Positions 20,876-23,392 of a stretch of 23,392 nucleotides of DNA are shown here, one piece after another; the first letter of the stretch is position 1, and every line of letters starts with the position of its first letter. The translations under genes and the position numbers were made by a program. The stretch is from Tannerella sp. Its GTDB lineage: Bacteria; Bacteroidota; Bacteroidia; Bacteroidales; Tannerellaceae. Location of the stretch: contig JAIRXI010000036.1 of the NCBI GenBank assembly GCA_031268395.1, forward strand, positions 1 through 23,392. The letters are read 5' to 3'. The notes beneath the pieces are model-generated. The model ran no database searches. It had not been told where the DNA came from and was given only the letters and a program-made list of their open reading frames with translations.

Positions 20876-20920
20876 CGGAAAACTTTTCTTTTTGAACAAT
20901 GGCATTACAAAAAGGAATAA

Positions 20921-21112
20921 ATGAGAAAGGGAGAACTTCGCATAAGGGAATTGGAGAATCAGTTGTCGGCACAAGCCGGACTGATAGTAAAACTAATGCT
21001 GAAGATAGAGCAGCTGGAAAAGGAACTGTCCATCTACACCGAAGGTTTTCCTTATGCGGTTCTCGTGCATGACTGCTGGAAACCGTATTTTAGAGTGAAA
21101 GCCGGAGGCTGA
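20921..21112 (+). pseudogene. IS66-family transposase remnant with internal deletion
   Basis: The 63-residue frame has two parts. Residues 1-40 form a coiled coil (RIRELENQLSAQ, IEQLEKELSIY), like the N-terminal leucine-zipper of IS66 TnpC proteins. Residues 41-63 read FPYAVLVHDCWKPYFRVKAGG, the catalytic-core string around VHDCWKPYF that normally lies some 300 residues later. The middle of the protein is therefore missing and the rest after KAGG is gone. It is most likely an inactive deletion scar, although a small expressed peptide cannot be excluded. No terminal inverted repeats or accessory tnpA/tnpB genes were found nearby. Confidence 0.6.
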
Positions 21113-21135
21113 ATAGATACCGGATTTGAAATAAT

Positions 21136-23343
21136 ATGAAGCAATTAAAAGCATTCCAAAAATCGGGAAAATGGGGATACAGAGACCGGGAAACCGATGA
21201 AATTCTTATCCCCGCCAAGTACGAGGACATTAGTCCATCGTTAGAAGATTTGATACCGGGGCCAGAATCTAAGTTTGCCCCGGATATGTCATTTTGCAAC
21301 CCTGTTGTTCGCGTGAAACGCAATGGCAAATGGGGTATTCGCACAGTGAACGATAAGAAAATTACCCCTTTCATCTTCAACGATGTCAAAAGAAACTTTG
21401 GCTTAGATTTCTCCACCATTGCTAAACTTGGCAACAGTTGGGGTGTAATAAGTAAAGACGGGAAACTTAACGTGTCGTTTGTGTATGACGATGTGGAGTT
21501 GCGGAACGGGACTTACTGTATTAAAAAGAACAACAAATGGGGATATGTGGGAAGCGAAGAGTTTGCACCCCAATATGACGACGTTTCGCCGCATACTACA
21601 TTTAAAGTGTTGATGCTAAATAATAAAAAAGGATTGGCAAACTATGAAGGTCAAATCATTGTTCCTATTATATATGAAGATATTTACACGTTCCCGTATG
21701 CGTTAAACACAGCGGGAGTGAAGCAGGGAGGCAAATGGCAAATCATCAGCCTGCACAATCAAATCCCCATTACAGCAACCGCTTATGAAGATTTGTCAGG
21801 TCTTACCGATTCAAAGACTATTGCCGTAAAGCAGAATGGGAAATGGAGTTTGATAACGCTTGAAGGACTGTCAATTAGCGATTTGCAGTTTGACGAAATA
21901 ATATGCCACGACACTGGTTTTTTGCTATGCAGAATCGGTAGCAAATGGGGCGCACTTGACTGTAAAGGCGTTATCATTTTGGATTTTGAATATGACAATA
22001 TTGACATTGACAGAATTTTTGATGAAAAATTTAATGGAATAACAAAAATACTTCCTCCTGGTACTGTGGAAGTAAGAATAGAATACGATTTCAAATTTAC
22101 TTTTAAGAGAGAAGGTGTTAATGGTGAAATGATTTACTCGCCATTTCCTTATATTATCCTGAAAATAAAAGGAAAGGCAGAAATAATCGACACAGCCGGT
22201 AAAACGATTATCCCTTTTATTTACGACGAAATAGGAATTAAACAACATGGAATTGAACGGTACGACACTCTTCCTGCCTGTTTGAACGGCAAGTGGGGCT
22301 TTATCAATCTGCAAAATGAAACAGTCATCCCTTTTATTTACGACAGAGCCAATTACTTTAGAAGCGACGACGGGTTGGCGTTAGTTTCATTAAATAATCG
22401 ATGCGGATTGATGAACTTTCAGGGAGAAACAGTCCTGCCAATCATTTACGACAGTATTATCCGCAATTTTGAAAATGGAGTGGCAAGCGTTCAAACGGGC
22501 GACAAATTTATTAAAATAGATAGAGGAGGTAAAGTAGTGAAATACAAAGATTACAAACCTTGCAAACGAACAATCAAGAAACCTTTCGAGAAAATACCTG
22601 TCCGGCTCACAATAGAGAACTTTCCCTATCTTCAGCATTATTTTGACGAGCATCCGGATGAGTATGAGCACTTTATTCGCTATGCCGAAGCGGGCAGGGA
22701 TATGGGCAGGAAAGCGGTGATGCACCATCTCATTGAGTTGTTCCTGAAATATTACGACCGTAACGAAGAGAAGGCGAGTATACCATACCAAATGCTGATT
22801 ACGGTAATGGATGAATATGAGGAAGAAGAGAAGGCTTACCGTATCAATGCCTCGCTTGTAAACCGTATGCGGCATTTCTATCCCGACTATCCGCTTATCC
22901 CCGACGATATGTGGAAAAGGACAAAGATATGGGATATGGTACTACAGTGGACTTTCCCAACTTTGAGTATGGATATGATAAAAAAATATCGAAAAGATGA
23001 GAAAAAGTGCGCCGCATTGTGTTATGGGCTTTGGGTGCGAGTTGGTTTCGATGACGGATTTTTTTATCGTCGCTGGTCTCAAGAAGAAACCAAATTAGCG
23101 GTTGATTTATCGCTTGACGATTCAGGTTTCTGGCAAAGAGCAGATTGCTGGGGTCGTCCTGTCATCAAGTTTAAGCCCGCGCCAAATAAATATCATCATG
23201 CCATCACGCTATCTGTCGAGGATAACCCGCAAATTTTGACCAAGTATCCTCAATATGAGATTTCGGAAGACGAAATTTATAAAATAAAGCAATTTGTGAA
23301 ACTGAATAAAGAAAAGATTTTGGAGATATGTAAAGAAAGATGA
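21136..23343 (+). CDS. WG-repeat protein with helical C-terminal domain, function unknown
   Basis: The 735-residue protein has about ten WG-type repeats over residues 1-480, each a short beta unit such as KSGKWGYRD, KRNGKWGIR, KKNNKWGYV and LNGKWGFIN, followed by a P(I/F)IYD(D/E) strand. Some repeats have lost the Trp (NNRCGL, NNKKGL). Residues about 480-735 form a charged, mainly helical domain (ENFPYLQHYFDEHPDEYEHF, then helices to the end) with no motif that I recognise. There is no signal peptide or membrane segment, so it is probably cytoplasmic. The gene is visibly AT-richer than the sulfur operons and follows an IS66 scar, both consistent with acquisition by transfer. WG repeats occur in many Bacteroidota proteins of unknown role, so no function is assigned. 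Its stop overlaps a further start by ATGA. Confidence 0.82.
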   Translation: MKQLKAFQKSGKWGYRDRETDEILIPAKYEDISPSLEDLIPGPESKFAPDMSFCNPVVRVKRNGKWGIRTVNDKKITPFIFNDVKRNFGLDFSTIAKLGNSWGVISKDGKLNVSFVYDDVELRNGTYCIKKNNKWGYVGSEEFAPQYDDVSPHTTFKVLMLNNKKGLANYEGQIIVPIIYEDIYTFPYALNTAGVKQGGKWQIISLHNQIPITATAYEDLSGLTDSKTIAVKQNGKWSLITLEGLSISDLQFDEIICHDTGFLLCRIGSKWGALDCKGVIILDFEYDNIDIDRIFDEKFNGITKILPPGTVEVRIEYDFKFTFKREGVNGEMIYSPFPYIILKIKGKAEIIDTAGKTIIPFIYDEIGIKQHGIERYDTLPACLNGKWGFINLQNETVIPFIYDRANYFRSDDGLALVSLNNRCGLMNFQGETVLPIIYDSIIRNFENGVASVQTGDKFIKIDRGGKVVKYKDYKPCKRTIKKPFEKIPVRLTIENFPYLQHYFDEHPDEYEHFIRYAEAGRDMGRKAVMHHLIELFLKYYDRNEEKASIPYQMLITVMDEYEEEEKAYRINASLVNRMRHFYPDYPLIPDDMWKRTKIWDMVLQWTFPTLSMDMIKKYRKDEKKCAALCYGLWVRVGFDDGFFYRRWSQEETKLAVDLSLDDSGFWQRADCWGRPVIKFKPAPNKYHHAITLSVEDNPQILTKYPQYEISEDEIYKIKQFVKLNKEKILEICKER

Positions 23344-23392
23344 ATCAATTTGTTATGGATACAACAAAAATTATTGCATTGCAAAAGTTGAT
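23340..23392 (+). CDS. Start of a downstream gene (partial)
   Basis: An ATG at 23340-23342 overlaps the WG-repeat stop as ATGA and opens a frame to the window end (MNQFVMDTTKIIALQKL, 17 codons, no stop). The overlap suggests translational coupling with the WG-repeat gene. An alternative start is the in-frame ATG at 23355. Too little is visible to name it. Confidence 0.4.
   Translation, partial: MNQFVMDTTKIIALQKL

Noticed and set aside
20729..20920. 63-residue frame before the IS66 remnant
   Set aside because: It spans the terminator hairpin and the promoter box; no start signal or recognisable domain.

Overview
The window most likely comes from a member of the Bacteroidales (phylum Bacteroidota). 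It has a SusC/SusD outer-membrane pair, promoters of the Bacteroidota type (-7 box TAnnTTTG, with a -33 TTG-type box about 20 bases upstream), short AT-rich start regions without strong Shine-Dalgarno sequences, a FeoB-associated Cys-rich membrane peptide, and a WG-repeat protein next to IS66 debris. No rRNA, tRNA or CRISPR array was recognised.

Layout. Bases 1-182 are the 3' end of a secreted or surface protein gene. Bases 168-662 are a composite block of intergenic repeats: heptamer tracts in inverted orientation around a long palindrome and a small hairpin repeat. Two family 2 glycosyltransferase genes then diverge from 1.7-1.86 kb; the rightward one appears to carry a one-base frameshift near its 3' end. 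A small Cys-rich membrane peptide follows.

The core is two consecutive rightward operons. Operon 1 (3155-11055) encodes a NifH-like Fe protein, a full NifB, NifD-like and NifK-like subunits, a NifX-like cofactor-binding protein, cystathionine beta-synthase and a cystathionine gamma-lyase-type enzyme. Operon 2 (11598-20587) encodes SusC, SusD, a NitT/TauT/Ssu-type ABC importer (lipoprotein, permease, ATPase) and an O-acetylhomoserine sulfhydrylase. NifE and NifN are absent. The D subunit keeps a cofactor-type Cys but has Phe and Tyr where nitrogenase has its catalytic His195 and cofactor ligand His442. Every neighbour concerns sulfur. The best reading is a nitrogenase-like reductase of the methylthio-alkane reductase (Mar) type, working in organosulfur uptake, C-S cleavage and conversion of the released thiol or sulfide to methionine and cysteine. 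The substrate is not shown by the sequence.

Regulation joins the two operons. Both start with the same palindrome (TACCAT-ATTT-AYGGTA) directly abutting an identically spaced promoter, and both carry the same RNA leader (hairpin plus GACCGACTGCAAA and ACTAACA blocks) before the first gene. In operon 2 the long leader also holds a 42-codon ORF ending in MRMCCCCMYC, which looks like a Cys/Met-sensing leader peptide. I regard this combination as the most interesting content of the window.

Bases 20588-23392 hold a strong terminator, an internally deleted IS66 transposase remnant, a large AT-richer WG-repeat protein gene, and the first codons of an overlapping downstream gene.
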